Assembly (NCBI GenBank): GCA_037951105.1 | Contig: JBAMJV010003954.1 | Span: forward strand, 106,525-170,524 | Direction of reading: 5' to 3' | Length of the DNA: 64,000 nucleotides | Origin: Echinarachnius parma | Taxonomy: Eukaryota; Echinodermata; Echinoidea; Clypeasteroida; Echinarachniidae | Shown here: piece by piece, positions 1 through 11,775 of the stretch | How the letters are laid out: each line of letters begins with the position of its first letter | Numbering within the stretch: position 1 is the first letter of the stretch | Program-made: the position numbers and the translations under genes | The notes under the pieces: model-generated | What the model was told of the DNA's origin: nothing | Database searches by the model: none | The model's input: the letters and a program-made list of their open reading frames with translations, nothing else

Positions 1-708
1 GAATTCAGACATTTTGTAGCTGTTTTCGCCAAATGGACTGATATCAAGCAGACAAATCTAACTTTATAACATAATTATGTAATATTACATAATCTGGAAC
101 ATAGATCATGACATTTCTGTGGAATTTGATGGGTTTTAGAGGCCCATTAGGTCCGCAAAGTCATTGTGGAGGTGACCTTCACACGACTTAGCAGACACAC
201 TACAGTACATGATAATGCAATTTCTTACATTTTCACCCTATAGACTTGAACCAAATTGATTTTTTCATTTCAAAATGTTTCTAGAGATCATGCGAAACCC
301 CATTAGCAGATTTTAATCTTTAAAAATATCATACAAATATGTAAACACAATATTTGATCTAATTCTTATTATATTCATTTTTTACGCCATTTTGTCTTTA
401 AAAACAAAGAAAAACAAAATAATTCTTGAGGAAATTAATTTCAGTTCATAACAACCTGTTACCAATGATTCTCATGAAATTTGACTAGAAAAATACCCAA
501 ACTTCACTTGTTTACTAAAAGAAAAACAACAAATTTCCAAAAAAAATGAAAAACATGCTTTACAGTTTATGGTTACCATGGCAACTGAAAGTGGCCAATC
601 TAGTCAAATTTTATACCAAAAGGTTCGCAATAAGATTTTAGGAAAAGTCACCGAATTTGGTGAAAATCGAATGAAAACTGTGGAAGCGGTGATGGGAAGT
701 ATGGTAGG

Positions 709-750
709 GGGGGGGGGGAGGGCTCAATGAACCCCCCCCCCCCCCCCCCC
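709..750. repeat. G-run followed by C-run
   Basis: A run of about 11 G is followed 14 bases later by a run of about 17 C, so the pair can form a G:C stem. Similar runs recur all through the window, often at transposon ends. Their exact length is likely to be unreliable in sequencing. Confidence 0.8.
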
Positions 751-910
751 TTGGGCTTGATAGGGTTAAGCTATAGTGAACAATATCCCATAAGGTATGC
801 AAGTCAAGATAAAAAAATCTAACTAAAAAGACTCTACAAAAGACAGTGGCGTAATAATGACAGGGGTATGGGGGCACAATACCCCCTCATTACTTTGAAA
901 GTAACAATAT

Positions 911-1046
911 GAACGTCAGTTGATTTAATTCTTGAAGACGTGCATGGAGGTGTTTCACAACGAAATTAAGTTGAACTTGAACGTCAGTTGATTTAATTCT
1001 TGAAGACGTGCATGGAGGTGTTTCACAACGAAATTAAGTTGAACTT
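911..1046. repeat. 68-bp perfect tandem duplication
   Basis: Two adjacent units, 911-978 and 979-1046, begin GAACGTCAGTTGATTT and end AAGTTGAACTT. I see no difference between them, so the duplication is recent or gene-converted. Confidence 0.92.
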
Positions 1047-1129
1047 AAAATGATGGTAGGCCATTTGTAGCCTTCTAACCTAAACTTATACCAACAACTT
1101 CAATAATCCTTGATAATAACAAATATTAC

Positions 1130-1772
1130 TACACTGAGCTCAAAAAGAAACTTATATTTTTTCACATGATCATATCTTAAAATCCTGTCCATCAAAATTA
1201 GCCAAAATGACACACAGGATTACTTAAATACTCTGTTCTAAGCACATGTCAGTAACTAGGCAGTTGCCCACTTGACACAACCGCAAAAAGCATTGAAATG
1301 GAACAACTTCCGGGACCACATGTCACAGTAAAAGGGACAATCCGCCCGTTAATGCACACGCTCAGCGCAGCTCTACATGAAGAGAGGAACGATCTCCCCA
1401 AGCCTGTATCAGAGCCTGGTGGACAGCATGCCTAGCAGATGCACTGAATGATTCCAAACACATGGTGGACACACCCAATGTTGAGTTTTGTGTTTGGGTA
1501 ACTGACATAACCTTCATTTCAATTTGTCTTGACTTCCTCACCTGTCTTAAACTCTGTTGCCGAAATGTCCAGGCTGTGACATGTGATACAGGTAACGGTT
1601 CCATGCCAGTGCCTTTTTCAGTTATGTCAGTAAAGTAATCTCATGGATATTGACATGTCCATGGAGTAGGGTGTTTAATTAATCCTGTGTGTCATTTTGG
1701 TTAATTTTGGTGGACAGATTTTCAAGATATGACCATGAGAAAAAATATAAGTTTCTTTTTGAGCTCAGTGTA
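1130..1772 (+). mobile_element. Deletion derivative of a Tc1/mariner element
   Basis: Terminal inverted repeats of roughly 95 bp start CACTGAGCTCAAAAAGAAAC and end with its complement. TA dinucleotides flank both ends, the Tc1/mariner target duplication. At about 1393-1490 on the + strand the frame reads like the end of a Tc1 transposase: LVDSMPSRCTE, a stop codon, then QTHGGHT. That matches the usual tail in which a short serine/methionine/arginine-rich helix is followed by GGHT. Most of the transposase is missing, so the copy is non-autonomous. Confidence 0.8.
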
Positions 1773-2541
1773 TATTTATATTAAAATGTATGCCAAAAAA
1801 AACCTGTTTCAACAATTTTACAAAGAAACTAATGGCTTTTCATAATTGTTAGGTCCAACTTAGAGTTAAGTTACAGTTTGTGTGAAACACCCCCATGGTT
1901 AAGGAAAAACTAGGCATTTCCATACGCCATGGTGTGAGTTGCTTGTTTCATCATGCTCATGATGCAGGGTTGCCAAAAATTACTTTTATTTCAGACATGT
2001 CCGATAAGAGGGCATAATGATAGGCTGGTGTGTACCTTGTAGAGTAAGGTCGCACGGGGTCGCACGGCAGCTCTCTGTTTTCTGTTCGAGTTGATTGCTT
2101 GACACGCATGCATGACACGATCAGCCCAAAAGTATAATTGTTACACTCATTATAATTGTTGTTCCGAAGCTCGTCATAGGTAATTGCGGGCCGAGTACCC
2201 CCAGGAGTACCCCACTAAAGAAGAGGCAGTTTATTTTCTAGTCCGGTGCATCTATAGAATATTAGTATAATGCAACTTTTTAATAATATGCCATGACTTT
2301 CGCAATAGGCGCTATATAATTATGATAATCAAACGCAAATTCAATGATCAAACTATACAAAAACGCACGGAATACAGAACGTATACCCTACGTGCATGAC
2401 CGGTTACGTCTACGATCTGAGCGTAATTCAAGTGACCTCTTGTATATTGTACATACTTCATCGCAGTTTGTTTTGATACCAGCGTTAAACTAACATCAAT
2501 TATGTCCTAAGCGAGATAGACGAGCTAGAATCTGCTCAAAA

Positions 2542-5500
2542 ATGACCAGATTGCACACTTGTTTTAAAACTGTCTGGAGTTTAGAATGGCGGGTGGTCGC
2601 AGCGGTGACTGCATTTTGGCTCTTTGGCTTTATCGAGATGGGCGTAGTGAAGAGTTATGGAGTCCTGGTTGACGACATCGTCTTCCAGTTGCGATCTGAT
2701 CTAGGGACAGTCGGGATGATTCTTGGCGTCTTTCATGGAATGTCATTTTTCATAGGTAACAATAATAATACTCATGATTAAAGCGATCCATTAACTTTGT
2801 TAAATTCCTGGTATCTTGTTGTTTCATGGAATGTCATTTTTCATAGGTAACAATAACAATATTCTCACGATTAAAGTGATCCATTAACTTTGTCAAATTC
2901 CGTGTACTTTGTTTTAGGCTGTATGATAAGTTGATAACAAACGAATGGAACGGGTTTTGATTTTCCAAATGTCTTCCAAATTATGGAGATACATGTATTT
3001 ATAATTGACTGAAAAGCGTTCCAGAAATGTATTTCGATTGTATACATGTTGGTCAGCAGTTTGTGATACAATCCGACATCAATTTGTAATCTTTCACTAG
3101 ATAAACGGTGTTCTTTTTTAAAAATTGAAACTATCATTGAGGAGAATCGTAAAAACCATTAGTATATGATTAGAATCTCAAGTGTCACTTTTTGAGAATT
3201 TTTTTATGAAGTTAATAGATGACTTAAATATTAGTTGCATCGGAGATATCGATATATTGCAAACAATCATGTTTCTTTTTTACAACAGGGGAAAGGCATG
3301 GGGACAAAATGTTTAAAATTGTAGCTGGTTTATATAGGGAAACTCCCATGCTTTCAACGTTTTAACTTAATTAGGAATAATGAAAGGCGCGAATAATTGT
3401 CCGCATGTCATGTAAATCACATTTAGTTTTGCAATCAAGAGCTGTTATTGCATTTATATTTTTTTATGAAGACCAATCTTACTATTTGAAAGCAGAGTGT
3501 TTTTCGATAATAAGTCGGAAAAGGGCATATATTTGGAATTGGATATGGAATAATTTTGGATTAAAGGGAGAAGGAAAGAAAACACTTTTGTCTGACAAAA
3601 TTTTGCCCTCCATTTCCATAGGTAACGTTCAAATGTGTTGTATCCCCGTGTTAGTGTTCACCCAATTGTGTCAATAAACCATTCGTTTTGATCAAGGGCA
3701 AATTAATTTCGTCTGACCACACAATTGCTGGTGCACAACACAGCATTTCAATGTCGCGATTTTGCAATCAAATTCTTAAATTTTGCATTTAAAATCGTCA
3801 CACGATGATTGGCGAATAACTTTTAATTTATTAATTTTCATTGATATATCTTTTTTAAATCGCGCAATGCTTACGTTTTCGGCCCAATGCATTTCTTTTA
3901 TTGTTTGCTTGTATTTTGAATAAAGATTGATCTGATTCGTTTTATATTGACTAGCATGATGTTGAATCATAAGGCTTCATTTATAAATAGAACCACTGGC
4001 GTCGATTATTAGTTATACCTATTTATCAGCCAGGGTGAATGAAATAGATCACCCCTGAACAACATCTCAGATCTACACCAGTGAATAGAACCAGATTCTT
4101 CGACATCACTTTTAATACAAAAATTACACTTTTGGTCAAGTGATGTAAGTTGCAATGCTCCCTTTTCACTATTATTATCTATATTGTATTTGTTTATAAA
4201 GAATTGATTCAGTACCTGGCAGTAAAAAGGTATGTTACTATGAATCTCAAATTGAAACTGCATTTGAACATAATTTAGCCTAGAAGCTAGCTAGTAGTAC
4301 TGTAGGCTTGTAAACCAACCATAGTACATGACGAATTTCAAACGATCTTTGTTTGTTATCAAGTGATCAATTCAAACTTAACACATACTGTACATACACA
4401 TTTAACAACCATATCCCATTAACTGTTTCTCTAGAAGCGACAGCTTCATTTCCCATTTAAAGATTTCAATATCAGTCCTGATTTTAAGGTTTGTAGACAA
4501 CAAATAATGGTCAGTTTTTTGCGTGGGCTTGGCATTTCAAATTGTGTATTTGTTGACGCAACTAAGAATACACCAATGTTGGGGCAATATTATGTAAAAG
4601 ATTAAAATCGGTTCAAACATTAATACTTAAAGGTTTTTACTTCCAGCATTATATAAGTTGATCATCATCAAGGGTTCTATACCAGCATACAACTACAGGA
4701 TTCCATTGACTATGAAAACGGATATGTAAACATCTATTTAGTATAACCTGAAGTGGATTCAATTGGGTAATTTGATCAATAATCCAAATACATGTACGTA
4801 TAACCAAGGAGGTAGGAAGCTTCCTAAACTAAACCGGGCAATAGATTCGTCATGTATTACACGTTTATAATAAAAAGATTGAGGTAGCGTATTTTTGATA
4901 TTACGGGATGTTGCAAATATTGCACATGGTCACTAAAATCACAAGAGAATATACCAGAGTAGCATATATTATCTGTATTATTAGTTTAAAATATTATCTA
5001 AAAGAGTCGCACACTCAACAGTAACTCTTGTAGGCTTAGAATTAAAGGAGTAAAAGAAAAGGATGATAGCAAGTCTAAAAAACTATTTGATGATGCGTTC
5101 AAACTCAATAAATTTACATTTAAATCTCCAAGTAAAAGACTCTCCTTTTTTCATTTGATATTTTTTGTAAGAGTATTTCAAGTTTATCACTAAAATATAA
5201 TATTAGTTTATCTGGAGGTCTATATATAATATTAACTTTAAAATTTTTATGAGAATGTAAATTATGTATTTCAATACAAATAGATTAAAAAACATCATCC
5301 ATACTTTCTAAGTCATGTCGTGTTTTAAAATCAACATCCTTATGAACATAAATACCTACACCACCTCCTCGTGTGTGAGTACGATTATTGGCAAGAAAAG
5401 CATAATTAGGAATATTTAAAAATGTGCATTCACTCTCTTTTAACCAAGTCTCTGTTAATCCAATAATATCAAATTTTGAGTCAAATCAGTCCAAAAACAT

Positions 5501-8500
5501 GTTCATATTATCAAAGTTCTTCTTTAATCTTCGGCAATTGAAATGTATCATAGATAATTGTGTATTATCAACAGAAGTTTGCACATTAAATTAATCAGGA
5601 GTCACATACGGGGAATCAACAGGCAATCTATCTGATATCGTATCCATGTTTAACTAGGGCAAGGCTGGCGTTCATATGCTGTGATGTTATGCATGAAGGT
5701 TGGGATGGAAAACGTACCAATAAAAGAGAAAGCATTGTAATGAAAGTTTGCAAATTTACAAAAGGCAAGAAAATGTAAGAAGAAAAACAAAAAATACATC
5801 TATTTGCTAAAGGTGAAACAACAACATAAAAAACAAGAAACATTCACAAATGATTTAAACATGATTTAAAAGTATGTGACGAGAATGAATATGTTAAAAT
5901 GGCATGCAGCCAGGAGCATAAATGATTTTCCAACAGTTAACTTTGAAGATTAACATGTATCATGTCTAACTCACGAATCTAAAGTCTTATCAGATCATCG
6001 ATGCTGTTTATTTCCGCGTTTCATCGGTTCACCATCAGTCTTGATCAGCGCGATTATGCGGCCGTCTGCTGTCCAGGCATCTTCAACTTGAGCACATTTC
6101 GTTATCTCCATTAAAAAAAAGAAGCTTTGCGTTCGTGCTTGTGAGGTCTTCTTGTAACAACTTGCTTTGACCTGCTAATTTTCGGCGATTCCTCATGATG
6201 AGTTGTCGCGTTCGATAGGACACGAATTTGACACGCGGCGCATGCTGGTCTCTCTTCCTTGGATCCGGTTCCTTTCTCCACTGGGTGATTCTATGCGATC
6301 GCTCTATGTCCGCCTTGCTTAGCGGGACCTTGAGGGTGTCGTTGGCCAATCTGATGATGGCTTCATCTGTATCCTCACGATCTTGTTCGGCGATTCCATA
6401 ACATCTCAGGCAATTGCGTCTTGAGTACTGCTCTTGAGTGTTGGCGTTTCGTTTTGAAGTATCAATAGCTGCACCTTGTATTTCACTCCTCCTCCAACGC
6501 CTTGATTTTCCGATCTCGTTCTCTGGCTCCCGACTCTAGATCGAGAACTAGACCTTCCAGCTTCTCAACTGTCGTTGTCAGCTCAGAAAACCGTTATTCA
6601 ACCTATTGCTCCACCAGCTTCAGGAAATGATCATTCGTCAGGATGTCTTGTATGACTGCATATATGACGTTCTGCTGTACAGCCTTTCCACTTCCAGTAG
6701 TTCCACTACTCCCAATAGCTTTCCCAGATGACCTTGTCCTTGTATTCACTGAAGGTAAAGCCATGGTGAAGATGAATGAATACAGAGTAGGGAGATAATC
6801 ATCCAAGTGAAATGGTCAGCGAACTCGTTGAATAGGGGTATTCAGGAATACAATGGGTGGGTAACAGTCAATTCACGATTGGCTTGGGTTGAATACAAAT
6901 GTACCAGTCCAAATGAGACACTACTATTACACAGTGCAGTATGATGATCATGCAAACAGTTGGTTTCATAAAAGTGAATACATGGGACTGTAGACAAGTT
7001 ATTATATGGCCTCTGTCTCAGTGAAGGAAATTCAACTGCAAAGTTTAGTATTTGTATTCCACAAGTTTGCTTTTACGATTAATCCTTGCTCCTAGCTGCT
7101 TCTTACCGCTCCATGCTGCTTTTACATAGTCCGTTTACATGTGTAGACAATTGTGAAATTTCTTCCAATTTTGTTTTGTTTTACATTCAAAAAATTATTT
7201 TATACTGCAGGGTAGGCCTGTTCAGTTATGCAAAACTGCTTTACAAAGGCGCCCTGCTGTATAACTTGCATGTTGAAAAACAAAATATATAAACATATAT
7301 ACATTACATTATACACAAAAAAACACATAAATGGTGGGGAGAGTGAATACAAGATATCATTAAATATATACACGCATCATAATATAGCATGTATGCTAAT
7401 GTTTGCTCTTAACCTGTACAGGACCCCTCGTCGATGCAGCATACACGTTCCTCACGCTAACGTGGATAATGACAATCGGGTTGATCGGAGGTCTGTGTCT
7501 CTGCGCATCTGCGTTTGTCACCAGCGTCTGGCAGATGTCTGCTGCTATGTTCGTGTCAGGTATGGGTCGACTAGCTTTATATTCATTTTGAGTTGACTTG
7601 CAGATAAATCAAACAGCGTTTAAAGTGGAATTCCAGACCAGATTTAGTTATTGTCTAACAGAATGAAAAATAATGAGAGGAGTAATTGAACAGTTGAACA
7701 ACTGATCAAATTCGAACAAGAAACAAGAGAGTTATGACTATCAAATATATGGTATAAATTGGCGATACTGCCGCTAATTGCAACATTGACGAGCAACTCG
7801 CCATAGGTCTTGGTCATGAAAATTCACTCATTTTTTAAAATGATGACAAAGATGAAATATTTTCCATGATTTTATTTCTGTAAACACCTTAGATTTGTAT
7901 ATGTTTTATTTGCACATTCTTACAATTTAGTGTCTTATTGTTCTCTTTGTGCAGGAATGTCATACGCGTTCGTGATACTCGCTGCATTCGTGCGGTTCGA
8001 GGAAAGTGTCCCATCGGACAAGTATGCCCTTCTGTACAGCATCGGGGACGCGGGCAACGCAGTGGGAATGGTCGTCGTACCCATATTCTCAGAGTTCTTG
8101 AGAGAGACCTACGGCTGGAGGGGTACGGTCCTGCTGCTTGGCGGGATGTACGTCAACACTCCGATATTGCTTTACATGATGAAAGCACCAACTTGCAAGA
8201 CTACCGGGAATAACGGGACTGTCGGGACTGGCGGGAATAACGGGACTGGCAAGACTGATGGGACAAAACGGCGGAACGAGCAGGCGAATGATGAAACAGA
8301 CGAACGTGAGGTTTCTGAGTTTCAACCGTTGCTGCAGCAGTCGAATGAGGATCACATTGATGAGGGCAATGCAGAAATGATCCGCTCAGCGGATAGATCT
8401 GCCGAGAGGGTACCCCATGTGCAAGTACAATGCACCATTTATGAAACCGATGATGCAATGAGCTCACCGCCGAGAGTTGATGGCACAATCTGGAAAGATA

Positions 8501-11169
8501 ATACCAGTGACTTGAAGACATATAATGAAAGCTCCCACGCCGATGAAAAACTGCCAACCAAATCAGACAAAAGGCGTGGAAACTTGAAAACCCCAAAGCA
8601 TGTTGATTCATCTTTAAACTTGTTCAAGCGGACATGGACATTTCTCATGAATACCTTTGTAGTATCGTCTCTAAAGAAAGAGCCATATTTCTTTCTCTTT
8701 TACTGTAAATACATACTTGATGGTGTCATTTTAACTGCATGGGTAGTCTTCCTTATTCCCCACGGAGTCTCCAAGGGTTACCTCCTTTCTCGCGCTGTAT
8801 TCCTCGCATCTTTTGGAGGATTCGGGAACATCCTTGGTAGACTCCTGCAGGGTCCGATCCTCCATATGAAGTGGCTATCTTCCTTGGACCTCATCATCGT
8901 ACACAACGCTATCAATGGCGCCGCTTTCTTCCTGGATCCCGTTGCCGCATCCTTTTGGGTGCTCTCACTCACTGCCTTCACAGGTGGCTTCACAATCGGG
9001 GGGAGAATGACAACTGTGCAAATCTTCGTGCAGGAGAGTTATCCCGGGGACGATTTCTCGTCGGCCACAGCCTTGTCTTGGGTTTTCTTTGCGATAGGGC
9101 AACCGATCGGGGGCCTTTTTACAGGTAAGTCATTCTATCTAGGCAATTCGTTTTTCTTATACGGATGATGAAAACATTTCTCTCTTATTGCTCTATATAT
9201 AATGTCTGTATTTTCAATGGTTTAATACATCAAATCAAATCAAATCAAATCAATATCATGCAATAGCTTGGTCATGTTCTTGATTTTGGTTGGCTTATTT
9301 GGTGACTACTTATATAATGAGAAGAATTGAGTGGATATTTATCCGTATAATATATAATTTAGGTTATGTAAACTATTATGAAAATGAATATGAAAGTTCT
9401 TTCTTTAAAGCTCAGTAATGACGATATTGTAGCGAAACAGCCCTTGAATAATGGCTGGATTCGCTAGATAATTCATGGTAGATGGGTAATTATAATCATT
9501 GGCATAAGGGATCGATTATGGGTAATTAATGGGTAGAATTATGGTTAATTCACTGTAGAATTAAGTTAGGATTAAGGAAAGATGTTATGGATTAGATGTT
9601 TATGGGGATGATTAGGGACATTTATTATGTATAAGATGGGATAGTTTGGTAATTTATGAGGGATGGTTAGTATTTGTTAGGGGATTAATTGTGATTAGGA
9701 TCGGGTGATCGATCATGGGTAAGTAGAGACTGATCATGAGTTATAGATTGAACGATCATAAGTTGTGATCGATTGTAGAAACGCTTAAGTGTTAGTTTGT
9801 ACATTTTGAAGTAGTTAATTGGTTATAGTTCTTATGATTAGGATAGAGCCTGATGGTTAGGTATTGGGGCGATTTAGTAATTAGTTGCTGAGTAATTTGG
9901 TGGGTCAACCATGGGAAATGGGTAAGGATTGGTAGAGTTTTGATTATGTAAAGATTACAGTTTAGATCAGTAACCAATAAATGTATTATGTAAGTTAGAA
10001 TAAATGTTGAAGTATGAACGGCAATTAAGAGAGCCCGTTCGCTTCGTGAAGTTTGACGCATGTTGCCTATGAAGTGCATGCTAATAAATTCGCATGTAAG
10101 CCCGGTAACCTCACGGATTCAGGTGTCTTTATTGATCCCTTGAGTAAAGGAGGTTACAACCCTGTTGTATGCTTGAACGGGTGTCTGCTGCCAAATGATC
10201 GTTTTGTGATGGTATATGAGCAGAGTGCTACGGCATTACCGAAGTCTAGTTCTGATAACTGACTGGGCCGGTAGGACTCGGAGTGGATATCACAAGACTC
10301 ATCACGAGCATCAACGGATAACTGGAAACAAAATCCCTAACAAGGATTTTGCAGAGCATCAACGGATAACTGGAAACAAAATCCCTAACAAGGATTTTGC
10401 AGAGCATCAACGGATAACTGGAAACAAAATCCCTAACAAGGATTTTGCAGAGCATCAACGGATAACTGGAAACAAAATCCCTAACAAGGATTTTGCAGAG
10501 CATCAACGGATAACTGGAATCAAAATCCCTAACAAGGATTTTGCAGAGCATCAACGGATAACTGGAAACAAAATCCCTAACAAGGATTTTGCAGAGTCAT
10601 CGTTCGACTGGAAACGAAATTCTTAATTGAATCTCGCTGAGTCATCGTTGGACTGGAAACGAGATTCTTAATTGAATCTTGCTGAGCAACGAGGGGTAAC
10701 CTGGAAAGAGGTACACAAGAGGCCACACCAACATAAGTCAAGATCCCCATCCTGTACAGAGAGCCAAATAGGTCGTAGATTGCGACCAAACGAACTCACG
10801 AATATCGAGCTCAGAATAATCCTGGCCGGGACCGGTGGCGCGTCCGACAACGGCGGCGACAAAAGGCGTCCTGACAAAATTCCTGAGGAGCCGCTCGTCG
10901 GACTTCCCGCCGTCCTCTTCGACCGGAGAACGACAGCCGGCTCGAAAAGGGTGTTCCGCTACAATATATATATAAATGTTAAAGAAATAATGTTTAAACA
11001 TGCTTTTAGCACTTTTCCCTTTTTCATTTTTTTCTCCCCAGGATGGCTTGCCGACTACATGAGCTACAGCAAGGCTTTTCTGGTTCTTGGTGCAGTGGAA
11101 ATTGCCGGCTGCTTTTTGCTGATTCCATTCCGCTATTTCTATAATCGACGTTATGACGCATCTAAATAG
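2542..11169 (+). CDS. Monocarboxylate-transporter-like MFS protein (SLC16 type), 4 coding exons
   Basis: Coding exons are 2542-2755, 7422-7559, 7955-9124 and 11042-11169. All junctions are GT-AG and phase 1, giving about 549 aa. The start is the ATG after TCAAAA, and the TAG stop follows a DASK tail. Exon 1 carries TM1 (around WRVVAAVTAFWLFGF) and TM2; exon 2 carries TM3 and the start of TM4 after GPLVDAAY; exon 3 carries the rest of TM4, TM5-TM6 with ETYGWRGTVLLLGG, a hydrophilic loop of about 150 residues and most of the C-terminal six-helix half; exon 4 completes the last helix after GWLADYMSYSKAFLVLG. The layout and the YGWRG segment fit SLC16-type transporters at the plasma membrane. The TM4-TM5 loop reads DKYALLYSIGDAGNAVG rather than the usual KRR-rich form, so the substrate cannot be named. 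The loop contains a coding G/N/T repeat near 8203-8268. No partner subunit gene lies nearby. Confidence 0.85.
2731..2910 (+). repeat. Tandem duplication of the exon 1 end and its splice donor
   Basis: The segment TTTCATGGAATGTCATTTTT, the donor ATAG|gtaaca and about 65 bp of intron occur at 2731-2821 and again at 2822-2910 with a few mismatches. The first donor keeps exon 2 in frame. The second copy offers an equally good donor about 90 bp downstream, but reaching it would read through stop codons. Confidence 0.85.
3776..4263 (-). pseudogene. Possible 3' end of an old LINE ORF2
   Basis: Two minus-strand frames resemble the end of a LINE ORF2. One holds a CNFC...HWC cysteine/histidine pattern like the zinc knuckle after reverse transcriptase. 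The next holds a basic stretch, RFKKDISMKINKLKV, similar in character to LINE C-termini. Stops interrupt both. The match is weak and could be chance. Confidence 0.25.
4650..6830 (-). pseudogene. 5' part of a LINE: ORF1 and endonuclease remnants
   Basis: Read on the minus strand from 6800 downward. A start-like ORF1 piece (MALPSVNTRTRSSGKA, 6765-6603) is followed by a piece with VKFVSYRTRQLIMRNRRKLAG (6349-6083), typical of CR1/L2/Jockey-type ORF1. Then comes an apurinic-type endonuclease: HFNCRSLKKNFDN-like start, FDIIGLTETWLKESE, THTRGGGVGIYVHKD (about 5560-5285), then IYRPPDK and GDLNVNLL (about 5220-5100) and a CDFSDH end near 4925. There are frameshifts and stops, and no RT domain follows. 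It sits in intron 1 of the transporter gene, antisense to it. Confidence 0.75.
9230..9252. repeat. (CAAAT)n microsatellite
   Basis: Four to five uninterrupted CAAAT units lie in the third intron of the transporter gene. Confidence 0.85.
9460..9980. other. Cytosine-poor, GGGTAATTAATG-like low-complexity stretch
   Basis: About 500 bp of intron 3 has very little C on the + strand. It is made of loose variants of GGGTAATTA, GGATTAGG and GATCGATTG. No unit is regular enough to call a satellite. It probably represents a decayed simple repeat. Confidence 0.5.
10306..10683. repeat. 48-bp minisatellite (6 copies) plus related 45-bp units (2 copies)
   Basis: Units begin GAGCATCAACGGATAACTGG and end ACAAGGATTTTGCA, at 10306, 10354, 10402, 10450, 10498 and 10546. 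Copy 5 carries a single A-to-T change. Two diverged 45-bp units beginning GAGTCATCGT follow at 10594 and 10639. There are no spacers, so this is a simple tandem array. It lies in intron 3 of the transporter gene. Confidence 0.95.
10770..10965. other. GC-rich CpG-containing block of unknown origin
   Basis: This block is much more GC- and CpG-rich than its surroundings. The + strand frame stays open from 10672 into exon 4 of the transporter, in frame with it. The encoded residues show no domain I recognise. It may be part of an unrecognised element or a CpG-rich regulatory patch. Confidence 0.35.
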
Positions 11170-11300
11170 ACTCGCGAAAGGTGAAAGGACGTACTTGAGA
11201 GTTGACCGAATGGTGGATTGGAAAACAAAAAAGAAGTTGGTGTATGTGATCCTATTAAAACATAATTAAAACACGTGTGTTTACATAATACATGTACAAT

Positions 11301-11306
11301 AATAAA
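11301..11306 (+). promoter_or_regulatory. Candidate poly(A) signal of the transporter gene
   Basis: AATAAA lies about 130 bases after the TAG stop, followed by a T/G-rich stretch. It is the first canonical hexamer downstream. Confidence 0.6.
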
Positions 11307-11414
11307 TGTGTAAGAGTTTGATGTTAAACTGTATTTTGAAGAGGCTGTTTGTTCAAGCTTAATCCATTGTCTTATTTGTAGGTGATTTGATGCCGTCTTA
11401 ATACTAAAAGTAGC

Positions 11415-11775
11415 GCATTCCCCCCCCCCCCCCCCCGCCGGTCAAATCGGAACTGGAACCCCTAGAATAACTGTGGTAGATCCAGAGAAGACGCAACAGG
11501 CCAGGGTGTGCTGCCTCTAAAATTTGATTGGCTGTTTTGTGTATCAAAATGCTTAAAAATGAGGTACAGATAGCACAAGAGAGCGTCAACACCCCTTCCC
11601 CCACACCCCCGAGCTTACAGGGCCCTTAAATGGGCCCTGGATCCTGGCTGTAAAGGAGTGAGGTTTCGCGCTTGTGGTGTGTGTGAGTACACATAATCTT
11701 TTACACTCCCCCCCCCCCCCAATGCAAATGCTGGATCCGCCCCTGATTAAGAATCCCCCCCCCCCCCCCCAACAA
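11415..11775. repeat. C-rich stretch with one hAT-like terminus
   Basis: Three long C runs (near 11420, 11709 and 11756) surround a segment ending CTGGATCCGCCCCTG at about 11733-11747. That end resembles the terminus of the complete hAT elements elsewhere in the window. No matching left end is visible, so this looks like a truncated copy. Confidence 0.45.

Larger units (their letters stand above)
1..2541. other. Upstream flank without a recognisable gene
   Basis: No open frame here reads like a conserved protein. The stretch holds G/C homopolymers, a 68-bp tandem duplication and a deleted Tc1-type element, annotated separately. The first six bases are an EcoRI site, as expected if the sequence starts at a cloning junction, though chance is possible. 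The 500 bases before the transporter ATG show no clear TATA box. Confidence 0.6.

Noticed and set aside
10306-10593. Regular 48-bp repeats as a CRISPR array
   Set aside because: The units are contiguous with no unique spacers, and the genome is eukaryotic. It is a minisatellite.
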